A stretch of DNA of 64,000 nt from Gilliamella sp. wkB178. Its GTDB lineage: Bacteria > Pseudomonadota > Gammaproteobacteria > Enterobacterales > Orbaceae. The stretch spans positions 1 to 64,000 of the forward strand of contig NZ_LZGK01000001.1 of the NCBI RefSeq assembly GCF_001690705.1. Reading direction: 5' to 3'. The notes under the pieces are model-generated. The model did not search any database, had not been told where the DNA came from, and saw only the letters and a list, made by a program, of their open reading frames with translations. The translations under genes were made by a program, and so were the position numbers. Position 1 is the stretch's first letter. Each line of letters starts with the position of its first letter. Below are positions 12,886 through 21,641 of the stretch, piece after piece.

Positions 12886-13992
12886 ATGCAAAACTTATAT
12901 ATTGGAGTAATGTCCGGAACTAGCATGGACGGAGTTGATATCGCTCTAGTTGATATCACTAGTTTGCGAATCTCTTCCATAGCCAGCAATTGTTATCTAA
13001 TGCCGTTGGATCTACAACAATCATTGCTCACTCTTTGCCAAACAAAACAAACAACATTACAAAATTTAGGTGAACTTGATCACCGCCTTGGTGAACTATT
13101 CGCGCAAAACATTAACCAATTTTTAGCAGAACATAAAATAGATAAAAATCAAGTCAAAGCCATTGGCTGCCACGGACAAACCATCTATCATGCACCCACT
13201 GGTAGTTACCCATTTACCATGCAAATAGGAGACGCCAATATCATTGCAGCTAAAACAGGCATCATCACTATTGCTGATTTTCGTCGTAAAGATATTGCCT
13301 ATGGTGGCCAAGGGGCACCATTAGTACCCGCTTTTCATAAAGCAGTACTTTACAATCCTAATATTAATCGAGTAGTACTGAATATAGGGGGAATAAGCAA
13401 TATTTCAGTATTATTTCCCAATCAAACAGTTATAGGCTATGACACCGGGCCAGGTAATGTATTACTAGATGGTTGGATTCATCAAAATACCGGGCAAGCC
13501 TATGATCGAGATGCCTTATGGGCAAAAACCGGTAACATTAATAATGAATTACTCAATAAATTATTACAAGAAGATTACCTACAATTACCAGCGCCTAAAA
13601 GTACTGGTCGGGAATTATTTAACTTACCCTGGTTAAATCAAAAATTAAATGGATTCAATATTAAAGCTGAAAATATTCAAGCTACCTTAGTTGAATTTAC
13701 CGCTCTAACTATAGCTAATGAAATTAATAAATTATCATTAACAAACAATTTACCTTGTGAACTTTTAGTTTGTGGTGGTGGAGCTAAAAATCCACTAATT
13801 ATGCAAAGATTGTCCATTTTACTGCCAAAATGGACCGTATCAACTACCAATGAAAAAGGTATTAATAGTGATGATATGGAAGCTATTGCTTTTGCCTGGT
13901 TAGCTTATTGTAGAATTAACAATATTGCATCTAATATTCCCGAAGTAACCGGAGCTAACCAAGCTGTATGCTTGGGGGTAATTTATAAATAA
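12886..13992 (+). CDS. anmK: Anhydro-N-acetylmuramic acid kinase
   Basis: AnmK phosphorylates and opens 1,6-anhydro-MurNAc from recycled cell wall, giving MurNAc-6-phosphate. It has 368 residues (E. coli 369). N-terminal GTSMDGVD (10-17) is the phosphate loop; FRRKDIAYGGQGAPLVPAFH and GYDTGPGN are strongly conserved in the family. It ends a tusB-tsaC-anmK group that runs against the direction of its neighbours. It is convergent with the HAD gene; 39 bp separate them. Confidence 0.96.
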   Translation: MQNLYIGVMSGTSMDGVDIALVDITSLRISSIASNCYLMPLDLQQSLLTLCQTKQTTLQNLGELDHRLGELFAQNINQFLAEHKIDKNQVKAIGCHGQTIYHAPTGSYPFTMQIGDANIIAAKTGIITIADFRRKDIAYGGQGAPLVPAFHKAVLYNPNINRVVLNIGGISNISVLFPNQTVIGYDTGPGNVLLDGWIHQNTGQAYDRDALWAKTGNINNELLNKLLQEDYLQLPAPKSTGRELFNLPWLNQKLNGFNIKAENIQATLVEFTALTIANEINKLSLTNNLPCELLVCGGGAKNPLIMQRLSILLPKWTVSTTNEKGINSDDMEAIAFAWLAYCRINNIASNIPEVTGANQAVCLGVIYK

Positions 13993-14031
13993 GCTTATTT
14001 CTAAAAATTAATTTTAATAATTAAGTAAAGC

Positions 14032-14811
14032 TTAAATCAAGCCAAACTTTTGTAACGCTTTAGCAATACCATCATTATTATTAGTATCGGTAACAAATTC
14101 AGCCTGATCTTTTAGCTCACTAACAGCATTAGCCATTGCAATAGGATGATCAACAGTTTGAAACATTTCAAAATCATTCATACCATCACCAAAAGCATAG
14201 GTTGGTACATTAGTAAAACCTTTTTTATTCAACAACTGAATAATACCATTAGCTTTAGAACCCCCATGATTAAAAACGTCAACACAGTAAGGAGTATTGC
14301 GAATAAAAGTTAATTCAGGGAACACTGCCGTATAATTGGATTCACCTTCTTCACACAACAACAATAACATCTGTATAGGTTGGCTTAAATAAACTTGATC
14401 ATCAACTGGAGGAACTTTGCGTTTAATATAATCATAAAATACTTCTGCTGGCTGAGTATGCTCAGAAATACGTATCATTTCATAATTTAAAAAAGATAAA
14501 GGAATATTCATTTGTTGTTTCGAAAAATGATATATTCGGGAAATAACATCTTTATTAATATTATTGGCAAAAACTTTTTCACCTGCATAAATAACCACTT
14601 GTCCATTCATACCTATAATTGAATCGATTTGGGTTTTATGCAATAAATCAGCTACTTCACAAGGTGAACGCCCAGTAGCAATAATAGGGATAATATTATT
14701 CTTTTTTAATTTTATTATAGCTTCTAAAGAACTAGATAGTACGTTTAAATTACTATCAAATAAAGTTCCATCTAAATCGAAAAAAACGATAGCTTCGGGT
14801 TTTTTACTCAT
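14032..14811 (-). CDS. Cof-type HAD-IIB phosphatase
   Basis: A 259-residue haloacid-dehalogenase hydrolase, probably a sugar- or nucleotide-phosphate phosphatase. Motif I is DLDGT (12-16, with Asp12 as nucleophile and Asp14 as acid/base), ATGRS is motif II, and GDGMNDFEMF is motif IV. The cap between motifs II and III is the IIB type. Substrate cannot be read from sequence. It starts 1 bp after the hda stop, so it is co-transcribed with hda; E. coli hda has no such partner. Confidence 0.85.
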   Translation of the reverse strand: MSKKPEAIVFFDLDGTLFDSNLNVLSSSLEAIIKLKKNNIIPIIATGRSPCEVADLLHKTQIDSIIGMNGQVVIYAGEKVFANNINKDVISRIYHFSKQQMNIPLSFLNYEMIRISEHTQPAEVFYDYIKRKVPPVDDQVYLSQPIQMLLLLCEEGESNYTAVFPELTFIRNTPYCVDVFNHGGSKANGIIQLLNKKGFTNVPTYAFGDGMNDFEMFQTVDHPIAMANAVSELKDQAEFVTDTNNNDGIAKALQKFGLI

Positions 14812-14812
14812 T

Positions 14813-15496
14813 TTACAAATCCAAAATATTTTTAATAAAAGGAATAGTTAATTTCCGTTGTTGAGCTAAAGTTGCGACTTCAAATTTTTCTAGCAAAGAA
14901 AATAAAGTACGCATATCACGATTAACCCGTTTTAATAAAAACAAACCTACTTCTGTTGATAATTCAAAACCACTTAATTTAGCTCTTAATTGTAAAGCTT
15001 TGAGTTTATCATCATCACTTAATTCTTTTAATTGATATACTTGCCCCCAAGATAACCTAGAAACTAGATCTGGTAGACTAAAAGCAATTTGTTTAGGGGG
15101 TGCGCTCGCAGTAATTAATAATTTGCTAATATTTTTTTCAGTTAAACGATTAAATAAATCAAAAACAGCCTCTTCCCAATCTCGATAACCAGCTATAGCA
15201 TCAATATCGTCTAAACAGACCAAATCATAATTATCTAAACCTTGCAAAATATCAGGAACTAACTGATTATGTTTTTTTAACGGAATATAACTTGCTAGTT
15301 TATTTTGACATGATGCATGTAATAAATGAGTCCGACCTGCAGCGCTAGCCGACCACATATAAAAAGCTTTAAAACCTTTTTCTACTAATAATGATTGCAA
15401 TGAATCAAACAACAATTGATTATCACCCACATAAAAACTAGTTAAAGTTTCACTATTAGGTAATAAAAAAGGTAAAGGTAGCTGTGAAAGAGTAAT
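14813..15496 (-). CDS. hda: DnaA inactivator Hda, apparent AUU start
   Basis: Hda binds the DNA polymerase sliding clamp and triggers ATP hydrolysis on DnaA, blocking re-initiation. It is an AAA+ protein of about 227 residues (E. coli 233). The conserved blocks ASAAGRTHLLHA, LVCLDDIDAIAG and DLVSRLSWGQVYQLKELSDDDKLKALQLRAKLSGFEL match E. coli Hda. The first AUG/GUG/UUG is GTG 15430, but the frame continues upstream with TLSQLPLPFLLP, aligning with the E. coli clamp-binding motif QLSLPL. A TGA stop is at 15506-15508. The only plausible initiator is ATT at 15494-15496, 7 nt after GAGG. The gene sits beside oriC and leads into a HAD gene. Confidence 0.9.
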   Translation of the reverse strand: MTLSQLPLPFLLPNSETLTSFYVGDNQLLFDSLQSLLVEKGFKAFYMWSASAAGRTHLLHASCQNKLASYIPLKKHNQLVPDILQGLDNYDLVCLDDIDAIAGYRDWEEAVFDLFNRLTEKNISKLLITASAPPKQIAFSLPDLVSRLSWGQVYQLKELSDDDKLKALQLRAKLSGFELSTEVGLFLLKRVNRDMRTLFSLLEKFEVATLAQQRKLTIPFIKNILDL

Positions 15497-15529
15497 AAAA
15501 TAGCCTCAAAATAAAAAATAATCGTATTA

Positions 15530-15557
15530 AGTATAAATTTGCTTTTACAAAAAGCAA
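15530..15557 (-). promoter_or_regulatory. Candidate hda promoter with inverted repeat
   Basis: Minus-strand TTGCTT (15552-15557), a 16-bp spacer and TATACT (15530-15535), giving a leader of about 30 nt before the AUU start of hda. The -35 and spacer lie in a perfect inverted repeat, TTGCTTTT-3 nt-AAAAGCAA (15539-15557). DnaA boxes begin about 120 bp upstream. Confidence 0.5.
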
Positions 15558-15669
15558 TCACTTTATATAGAAAACAAAAAATCAAAAATAGTTGGTTAAA
15601 TTATATAACAACAACAAATAACCAAGATTAAAATATAACCAATAAAAGCTAAAATTTAAGCAAACAAAT

Positions 15670-16025
15670 TTAATTTTTGTGGATAACTCTGTTTAAAATC
15701 CCCCTAACAAGTTGTGATAAGCATATTAATAACCTAAAAAATAAATATAACTGTGGATAACCACATGAGTTATAAACAAGTTTAAATAACGAAAAAACCG
15801 ATCAATTAACAGAATTAGACGATCTATAAGATCCTATAAAATAATTACTAAATCTAGTTATACACAAAAACGATCCACACTAATAACAATAAAAATAAAA
15901 AGATCATACAAAAGATCTTATTTAATTTAACTAACGATCAAATTAGATCATTTGACGTAGCCAAAAAGATGAGTAAAATTCCTTACGCAAATTAAATCAG
16001 ATCATCACATCTAAAATAACGATCA
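15670..16025. other. Chromosomal replication origin oriC (predicted)
   Basis: Gene-free AT-rich region between hda and mnmG. It contains perfect DnaA boxes: TGTGGATAA at 15678-15686 and 15752-15760 (minus) and TTATACACA at 15858-15866 (plus), with a one-mismatch box TTATAAACA at 15770-15778. Ten GATC sites lie within 15800-16024, where about one is expected. AT-rich 13-mer-like repeats starting with GATC (GATCTTATTTAAT at 15914-15926, also 15902 and 15946) resemble the duplex-unwinding element of E. coli oriC, placed next to mnmG as in E. coli. Gene directions diverge from here. IHF and Fis sites were not convincingly found. Confidence 0.9.
15952..15979 (+). promoter_or_regulatory. Candidate mnmG promoter inside oriC
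   Basis: TTGACG (15952-15957), a 16-bp spacer and TAAAAT (15974-15979), about 75 bp before the mnmG ATG. Transcription from it would start at the edge of the GATC-rich unwinding region, like the gidA promoter beside E. coli oriC. Confidence 0.55.
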
Positions 16026-16054
16026 GCATATACAAAACAATAACGAGGCTTTTT

Positions 16055-17947
16055 ATGTTTTATCCAGATCTTTTTGATGTCATCATTGTTGGTGGCGGTC
16101 ATGCAGGTACAGAAGCAGCAATGGCATCAGCGAGAATGGGAAGAAAAACATTACTTTTAACCCACAATATCAACACATTAGGTCAAATGTCTTGTAATCC
16201 TGCAATAGGCGGCATTGGTAAAGGGCATTTAGTTAAAGAAATTGATGCTATGGGTGGATTAATGGCTCATGCTATTGATCATGCTGGGATCCAATTTCGG
16301 ATCTTAAACAGTAGTAAAGGTCCTGCAGTTAGAGCTACCCGTGCGCAAGCCGATCGATCTTTATATCGAAAAGCAGTTAGAACAGCACTAGAAAACCAAC
16401 AAAATTTAATGTTATTTCAACAATCAGTTGAAGATGTGATTATTGAAAACGATCAGATCACCGGTGTTATTACGCAAATGGGCGTTGCCTTTAAAGCTAA
16501 AGCAGTAGTATTAACTACAGGAACTTTTTTAGACGGTAAGATCCATATTGGACTAGATAATTATAGTGGTGGTCGTACTGGTGATCCTGCTTCCATAGGA
16601 TTGTCCAAATCGTTACACCAATATCCATTTAGAATGGGTCGCTTAAAGACAGGTACACCACCGCGTATTGATGCTAGAACCATTGATTTTTCACAATTAG
16701 GAACTCAATATGGTGATGATCCGGTACCAGTATTTTCATTCTTAGGCAAAGCAAGTGAACATCCACAACAGATCCCTTGTTATATTACCAGTACCAATGA
16801 AACTACTCATGAGATCATTCGTAATAATTTAGATCGTAGCCCAATGTATACTGGTGTGATTGAAGGAGTTGGACCAAGGTATTGCCCTTCAATAGAAGAT
16901 AAAATCATGCGCTTTGCTGATCGTAATTCGCATCAGATCTATTTAGAGCCAGAAGGATTAGATAGTAACGAAATTTATCCTAATGGGATCTCAACGAGTT
17001 TACCATTTGATACTCAGCTAGCTTTTGTTCGTAGTATGAAAGGGCTTGAAAACGCCAATATAGTAAGGCCAGGCTATGCGATCGAATATGATTATTTTGA
17101 TCCTCGGGATCTTAAACCAACATTAGAAAGTAAAGTGATCAAAGGGCTGTTTTTAGCTGGTCAAATTAACGGCACTACTGGTTATGAAGAAGCCGCTGCC
17201 CAAGGTATGCTTGCCGGACTTAATGCAGCGCGTTTTGTTTATGATCAAGATCAATGGTACCCAACACGCGATCAGGCTTATTTAGGCGTGTTAGTTGATG
17301 ATTTATGTACACTTGGTACCAACGAACCTTACCGGATGTTTACCTCACGAGCCGAATATCGCCTAATGTTACGTGAAGATAATGCCGATATTCGCTTGAC
17401 TGAAATTGGCCGCAATCTTGGTATGGTTGATGATTATCGTTGGCGACGGTTTAATGAAAAATTTGATGCGATCGAGCAAGAAAGATCACGGTTACGCGAT
17501 ATTTGGGTTCATCCACATATTGAATCAATCGATGAAGTTAATGCCGTATTAACGGCTAATTTAACCAAAGAGGCTAATGGTGAGGAGCTACTTAAACGCC
17601 CGGAAATGAATTATCAAACCCTTAAATCATTATCACTATTTGCGCCAGGTTTAACTGATGAACAAGCTGCTGAACAAGTTGAAATTCAAGTTAAGTATGA
17701 TGGTTATATCAAATTGCAAATTGAAGAAATTGAACGCCAAAAACGTAATGAAGAAACCTTAATTCCGGCACATATTGATTATGCAGAAATTTCCGGTTTA
17801 TCTAATGAAGTTGTAGCTAAATTAAAACAACATAAGCCAGTCTCAATCGGTCAGGCTTCTCGAATTTCAGGTATTACCCCTGCGGCTATTTCAATGTTAC
17901 TGGTTTATTTAAAAAAGAAAAATTATGTTAAAAAAGAAACTCACTAG
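16055..17947 (+). CDS. mnmG: tRNA uridine-5-carboxymethylaminomethyl modification enzyme MnmG
   Basis: MnmG (GidA) with MnmE places the cmnm5 group on U34 of tRNAs, the same base that the TusBCD-MnmA route thiolates. It has 630 residues (E. coli 629). FAD-binding [10 protein letters not shown] (13-22), the catalytic-cysteine segment [24 protein letters not shown] and the C-terminal [11 protein letters not shown]...L helical domain are present. GAGG lies 6 nt before the ATG. It borders oriC as in most gammaproteobacteria. The gene carries about 26 GATC sites, roughly four times expectation at this base composition. It overlaps rsmG by 23 bp. Confidence 0.98.
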   Translation: MFYPDLFDVIIVGGGHAGTEAAMASARMGRKTLLLTHNINTLGQMSCNPAIGGIGKGHLVKEIDAMGGLMAHAIDHAGIQFRILNSSKGPAVRATRAQADRSLYRKAVRTALENQQNLMLFQQSVEDVIIENDQITGVITQMGVAFKAKAVVLTTGTFLDGKIHIGLDNYSGGRTGDPASIGLSKSLHQYPFRMGRLKTGTPPRIDARTIDFSQLGTQYGDDPVPVFSFLGKASEHPQQIPCYITSTNETTHEIIRNNLDRSPMYTGVIEGVGPRYCPSIEDKIMRFADRNSHQIYLEPEGLDSNEIYPNGISTSLPFDTQLAFVRSMKGLENANIVRPGYAIEYDYFDPRDLKPTLESKVIKGLFLAGQINGTTGYEEAAAQGMLAGLNAARFVYDQDQWYPTRDQAYLGVLVDDLCTLGTNEPYRMFTSRAEYRLMLREDNADIRLTEIGRNLGMVDDYRWRRFNEKFDAIEQERSRLRDIWVHPHIESIDEVNAVLTANLTKEANGEELLKRPEMNYQTLKSLSLFAPGLTDEQAAEQVEIQVKYDGYIKLQIEEIERQKRNEETLIPAHIDYAEISGLSNEVVAKLKQHKPVSIGQASRISGITPAAISMLLVYLKKKNYVKKETH

Positions 17948-18524
17948 TTTAATCGATCAAATGGATTTTAAGATCTCAGATCAGCAAATAGATCTCCTAG
18001 TTCATTATGTCACTATGCTTGATAAATGGAATAAGGCTTATAACTTAACTGCGGTTCGCGATCCTAATGAAATGTTGGTTAAACACATCATGGATAGTTT
18101 AGTTGTTTCCCCTTATTTGCAAGGTAAAACCTTTATTGATGTGGGTACTGGTCCTGGTTTACCGGGGATCCCACTAGCGATCATTAATCCGGATAAACAA
18201 TTTGATCTGGTCGATAGTTTAGGTAAAAGGATCCGTTTTTTAAAACAAGTACAATTTGAATTAAAATTAACTAATATAAATCCACTACAAAGTCGCATTG
18301 AAGAATATACTCAAAAACAATTTGATGGCGTGATTAGTCGAGCATTTGCATCCTTACAAGATATGTTAACGTGGTGCAAGCATTTACCCAATCAACAAGG
18401 ATCTTTTTATGCTTTAAAAGCCAATGATATAGATCCTATTCCGGCAGGATTTACGCTTAACCAGAAGATAAAATTAAAGGTTCCGGGGTTAGATGCGCCA
18501 AGATGTTTAGTAATCATCCAATAA
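17925..18524 (+). CDS. rsmG: 16S rRNA m7G527 methyltransferase RsmG
   Basis: RsmG (GidB) methylates N7 of G527 in 16S rRNA with SAM. It has 199 residues (E. coli 207). SAM-binding motif [15 protein letters not shown] (72-86), and [28 protein letters not shown] near the N terminus matches the family. It overlaps the end of mnmG by 23 bp, so translation is coupled. Unlike E. coli, no atp operon follows; the next gene, amiC, is convergent. About 11 GATC sites occur in 600 bp. Confidence 0.97.
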   Translation: MLKKKLTSLIDQMDFKISDQQIDLLVHYVTMLDKWNKAYNLTAVRDPNEMLVKHIMDSLVVSPYLQGKTFIDVGTGPGLPGIPLAIINPDKQFDLVDSLGKRIRFLKQVQFELKLTNINPLQSRIEEYTQKQFDGVISRAFASLQDMLTWCKHLPNQQGSFYALKANDIDPIPAGFTLNQKIKLKVPGLDAPRCLVIIQ

Positions 18525-18528
18525 TTTT

Positions 18529-18565
18529 ATACTGAAACGTATACTTCTCAGGAAACATCTTTACA
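18529..18565 (+). repeat. 37-bp dispersed repeat, copy A
   Basis: First of three near-identical 37-bp elements (others at 27018-27054 and 52611-52647). It fills most of the 44-bp space between convergent rsmG and amiC. It has ACTGAAACGTATAC, then CTCAGGAAACATCTTTAC. One base of the near-palindromic core differs from copy B. Confidence 0.85.
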
Positions 18566-18568
18566 AAA

Positions 18569-19801
18569 TTAATTTTTACGTTTTTTCAGATAATCTTTAA
18601 CACCATCAACAATTGCTTTAGATACTTGATTTTGGAATGAAGCTGTTTTTAATTTTTGTTCTTCTGAAAGGTTACTAATGAAACCTGTTTCTATCAAAAT
18701 AGATGGAATATCTGGCGCTTTTAAAACTGCAAAGCCAGCTTTTTCAAGAGCTGGTTTATGTAACTGATTGACACCTTTTATCCGGTTTAAAATAGAGTTA
18801 CCTAACAACACGCCATTGCTAATAGTGGTTTTTTGAACTAAATCTAAAATAGTATTATCTAAATATTTGTCTCCACTCTTACTTACGCCACCTATTTGGT
18901 CAGCTTTGTTTTGTGTTTGCGCTAAATAGCTGGCTGCAGAGCTGGTTGCCCCACGAGTGGATAATGAGAATACTGACGATCCTTTTACTGATCTATTAGC
19001 AAAAGCATCAGCATGAATTGAAATAAACAGATCTGCATGTAAGGATCTTGCTTTAGCTACTCGCACTTTTAAAGGAATAAATACATCTTCATTGCGAGTC
19101 ATATAAACTTTTATCTGCGGTTCTTTCTTCAGTAAATTATAAATTCGCCGAGCTATTTGCAAAACAACATCTTTTTCTCGCGTTTTGCTATAACCAATGG
19201 CACCAGGATCTTCACCACCATGGCCAGGATCTAACATAACAATAACTGGTGCATTTTTCTTTTTATTGGTTGGTGTTTTTATTTCAGCTTGTTTTTTATT
19301 GAGATCACCTTTTTTATATTCTTCTAATAAAGTCAATAAAGGATCATCATCAACGGTATTCGGTTTAGAAGGATAAAGATCTATTACTAAACGATTTTTA
19401 AATTCAGCAATTGGGGCTAATGTAAATATATTAGGCTGCACACCTTGTTTTAATTCAATCATAATCCTGACTGTTTTAGGATCAAGCTGTAATACGCGGA
19501 TCGATTTTATATAAGGATCATGATTTAATACTTTAGCGGTAATGGTTTTTATAGTTGCATTGAGATTTAAGTTATCAATATCGATAGCAATTCGTTCAGG
19601 ATTACTTAATGTAGAACGTTTATAAGTTAGACTAATATTCGATTCTAAGGTAATTCTGGTATAGGTTGACGATGGCCAAACGCGGACAGCAACCACTTGT
19701 GCCATTGCCGCAGCAAAGCCTACTCGAGTAACAGACAATAAACATGTAGCAATAATGCCTTTAATTAACAGGCGCTTTGTTGGACTAAATGTTTTTGACA
19801 T
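18569..19801 (-). CDS. amiC: N-acetylmuramoyl-L-alanine amidase with AMIN domain (AmiC)
   Basis: Periplasmic zinc amidase for septal peptidoglycan splitting. It has 410 residues (E. coli AmiC 417). N-terminal export signal (about 1-31), AMIN domain (about 35-145, QVVAVRVWPSSTYTRITLES), Lys-rich linker (165-185), Amidase_3 domain from 187 with His194 (DPGHGG), Glu209 and His263 (SIHAD), and the final catalytic Glu in ETGF. E. coli AmiC uses a Tat signal with SRRRLLQG; here the pair is Lys-Arg (TKRLLIKG). It is the only amidase in the window with a septal targeting domain. A Fur-like site lies 69 bp upstream. Confidence 0.95.
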   Translation of the reverse strand: MSKTFSPTKRLLIKGIIATCLLSVTRVGFAAAMAQVVAVRVWPSSTYTRITLESNISLTYKRSTLSNPERIAIDIDNLNLNATIKTITAKVLNHDPYIKSIRVLQLDPKTVRIMIELKQGVQPNIFTLAPIAEFKNRLVIDLYPSKPNTVDDDPLLTLLEEYKKGDLNKKQAEIKTPTNKKKNAPVIVMLDPGHGGEDPGAIGYSKTREKDVVLQIARRIYNLLKKEPQIKVYMTRNEDVFIPLKVRVAKARSLHADLFISIHADAFANRSVKGSSVFSLSTRGATSSAASYLAQTQNKADQIGGVSKSGDKYLDNTILDLVQKTTISNGVLLGNSILNRIKGVNQLHKPALEKAGFAVLKAPDIPSILIETGFISNLSEEQKLKTASFQNQVSKAIVDGVKDYLKKRKN

Positions 19802-20153
19802 ACCTCAGCACTATTTATTAGTTATTTAAAATAATCGCGAATCATATCACAAATTAACCAGATGTTAAAAAGAATGATTCTCATAATCGATTGTTTTTTC
19901 AATGAATAGCTTTTTTTATCATAATTATGTTATTTTTTCTTGCAAAGCTATTTTAGTTATAAATATTAACTGCTTTATAAAGTATAAATTTATTGATATT
20001 TGCTATTAGTTAATAAAGATAAATTACAATTTTGTGTTTTCATTTTCATTTTTAATATAGACCCTACAATCACAAAGGATTACAATATAGCTCGCTAAAA
20101 TCGCGGATTTAAAGCCGTTTTCATTTTAACAATTAACTATAGCTGAGTTATTG
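19802..20153. other. Divergent intergenic region between amiC and miaB
   Basis: About 350 bp of AT-rich DNA with no open frame of note. It must hold promoters for amiC (leftward) and miaB (rightward). The only distinct motif I see is the Fur-like sequence at 19870-19888. No clear hairpin terminator or RNA gene was recognised. Confidence 0.7.
19870..19888. promoter_or_regulatory. Candidate Fur box
   Basis: AAGAATGATTCTCATAATC matches 14 of 19 positions of the classic consensus GATAATGATAATCATTATC. It lies 69 bp upstream of the amiC ATG and about 265 bp upstream of miaB. MiaB is an iron-sulfur enzyme, so iron control would make sense, but the distance favours amiC. Confidence 0.4.
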
Positions 20154-21581
20154 ATGAGCAAAAAACTACATATCAAAACTTGGGGCTGCCAAATGAATGA
20201 GTATGACTCCACTAAAATGGCGGATCTCCTTGAATCTACCCATGGTCTAACTTTAACAGAAAATGCCGAAGAAGCTGATATTTTATTACTTAATACCTGT
20301 TCTATTCGTGAAAAAGCCCAAGAAAAAGTCTTTCACCAATTAGGTCGTTGGAAAAACCTTAAGCAACAAAATCCAAATATTATTATTGGAGTTGGTGGCT
20401 GTGTTGCTTCTCAAGAAGGTGCTCACATTCGCAAGCGCGCCCCTTTTGTGAATATCATTTTTGGGCCACAAACTTTCCATCGTTTACCGGAAATGATCGA
20501 ACAAGTTAGAAGTGGTAACGGTAATCATGTTGTAGATGTTAGTTTCCCGGAAATAGAAAAATTCGATCGGTTACCTGAACCACGGAGTGAAGGCCCAACC
20601 GCATTCGTGTCTATTATGGAAGGATGTAATAAGTATTGTACCTATTGTGTCGTGCCTTATACCCGTGGTGAAGAAGTCAGTAGGCCTTGTGATGATGTTA
20701 TTTATGAAATAGCTCAACTGGCGGAACAAGGTGTGCGAGAAGTAAATTTGCTTGGTCAAAATGTTAATGCCTATCGTGGACCAACATTTGATGGTGATAT
20801 TTGTTCATTTGCTGAATTATTACGTTTAGTTGCTGCCATTGATGGTATTGATCGTATTCGTTTTACTACTAGCCATCCGATAGAATTTACTGATGATATT
20901 ATTGATGTTTATCGTGATACTCCAGAATTGGTTAATTTTTTACATTTGCCAGTACAAAGCGGTTCCGATCGGGTATTAAATTTAATGAAACGTACTCATA
21001 CAGCTATAGAATACAAATCGATTATTCGTAAATTACGTAAAGTACGTCCGGATATTCAAATAAGTTCAGATTTTATTGTTGGTTTCCCTGGTGAAACACA
21101 GGAAGATTTTGCACAGACTATGAAGTTAATTGCGGATGTTAATTTTGATTTAAGTTATAGTTTTGTTTATTCAGCTCGTCCTGGCACACCAGCCGCCGAG
21201 ATGGAAGATAATGTTTCAGAAGATGAGAAAAAACAACGCTTATATATTTTACAAGAGCGTATAAATCAGCAAGCAATGCAATATAGTCGCCGGATGTTAA
21301 ATACAGTACAACGTATTTTAGTTGAAGGTCCGTCTAAAAAGGATATTATGGAATTGACGGGTCGCACTGAAAATAACCGCATTGTTAATTTTGCAGGCCA
21401 TCCGGATATGATTGGCAAATTTGTGGATGTTGAAATTACTGATATCTATCCAAATTCATTACGTGGTAAAGTTGTGCGTACCGAAGATGAAATGGATTTA
21501 CGGGTCAGTGAATCACCTCTGTCAATTATTTCACGTACTCGCAAAGAGAATGATTTAGGTGTAGGTATTTACCAACCTTAA
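20154..21581 (+). CDS. miaB: tRNA methylthiotransferase MiaB
   Basis: Radical-SAM enzyme that adds the methylthio group to i6A37, completing the modification begun by MiaA (7.8-8.7 kb). It has 475 residues (E. coli 474). Cys12, Cys49 and Cys83 hold the auxiliary [4Fe-4S] cluster; Cys158, Cys162 and Cys165 (CNKYCTYC) hold the radical-SAM cluster. A C-terminal TRAM domain spans about 380-445. ATG 20154 is used rather than the TTG one codon upstream. It is followed by ybeZ, as in E. coli. Confidence 0.98.
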   Translation: MSKKLHIKTWGCQMNEYDSTKMADLLESTHGLTLTENAEEADILLLNTCSIREKAQEKVFHQLGRWKNLKQQNPNIIIGVGGCVASQEGAHIRKRAPFVNIIFGPQTFHRLPEMIEQVRSGNGNHVVDVSFPEIEKFDRLPEPRSEGPTAFVSIMEGCNKYCTYCVVPYTRGEEVSRPCDDVIYEIAQLAEQGVREVNLLGQNVNAYRGPTFDGDICSFAELLRLVAAIDGIDRIRFTTSHPIEFTDDIIDVYRDTPELVNFLHLPVQSGSDRVLNLMKRTHTAIEYKSIIRKLRKVRPDIQISSDFIVGFPGETQEDFAQTMKLIADVNFDLSYSFVYSARPGTPAAEMEDNVSEDEKKQRLYILQERINQQAMQYSRRMLNTVQRILVEGPSKKDIMELTGRTENNRIVNFAGHPDMIGKFVDVEITDIYPNSLRGKVVRTEDEMDLRVSESPLSIISRTRKENDLGVGIYQP

Positions 21582-21641
21582 AAAATTTTATTATATGAAT
21601 AAAATAGAAGTGGTTAAAATTAATTATTAGAGGTTTTATTT

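Noticed and set aside
15712-15720. TTGTGATAA as a further DnaA box in oriC
   Set aside because: Three mismatches to TTATNCACA when read on the minus strand; kept out of the box count.
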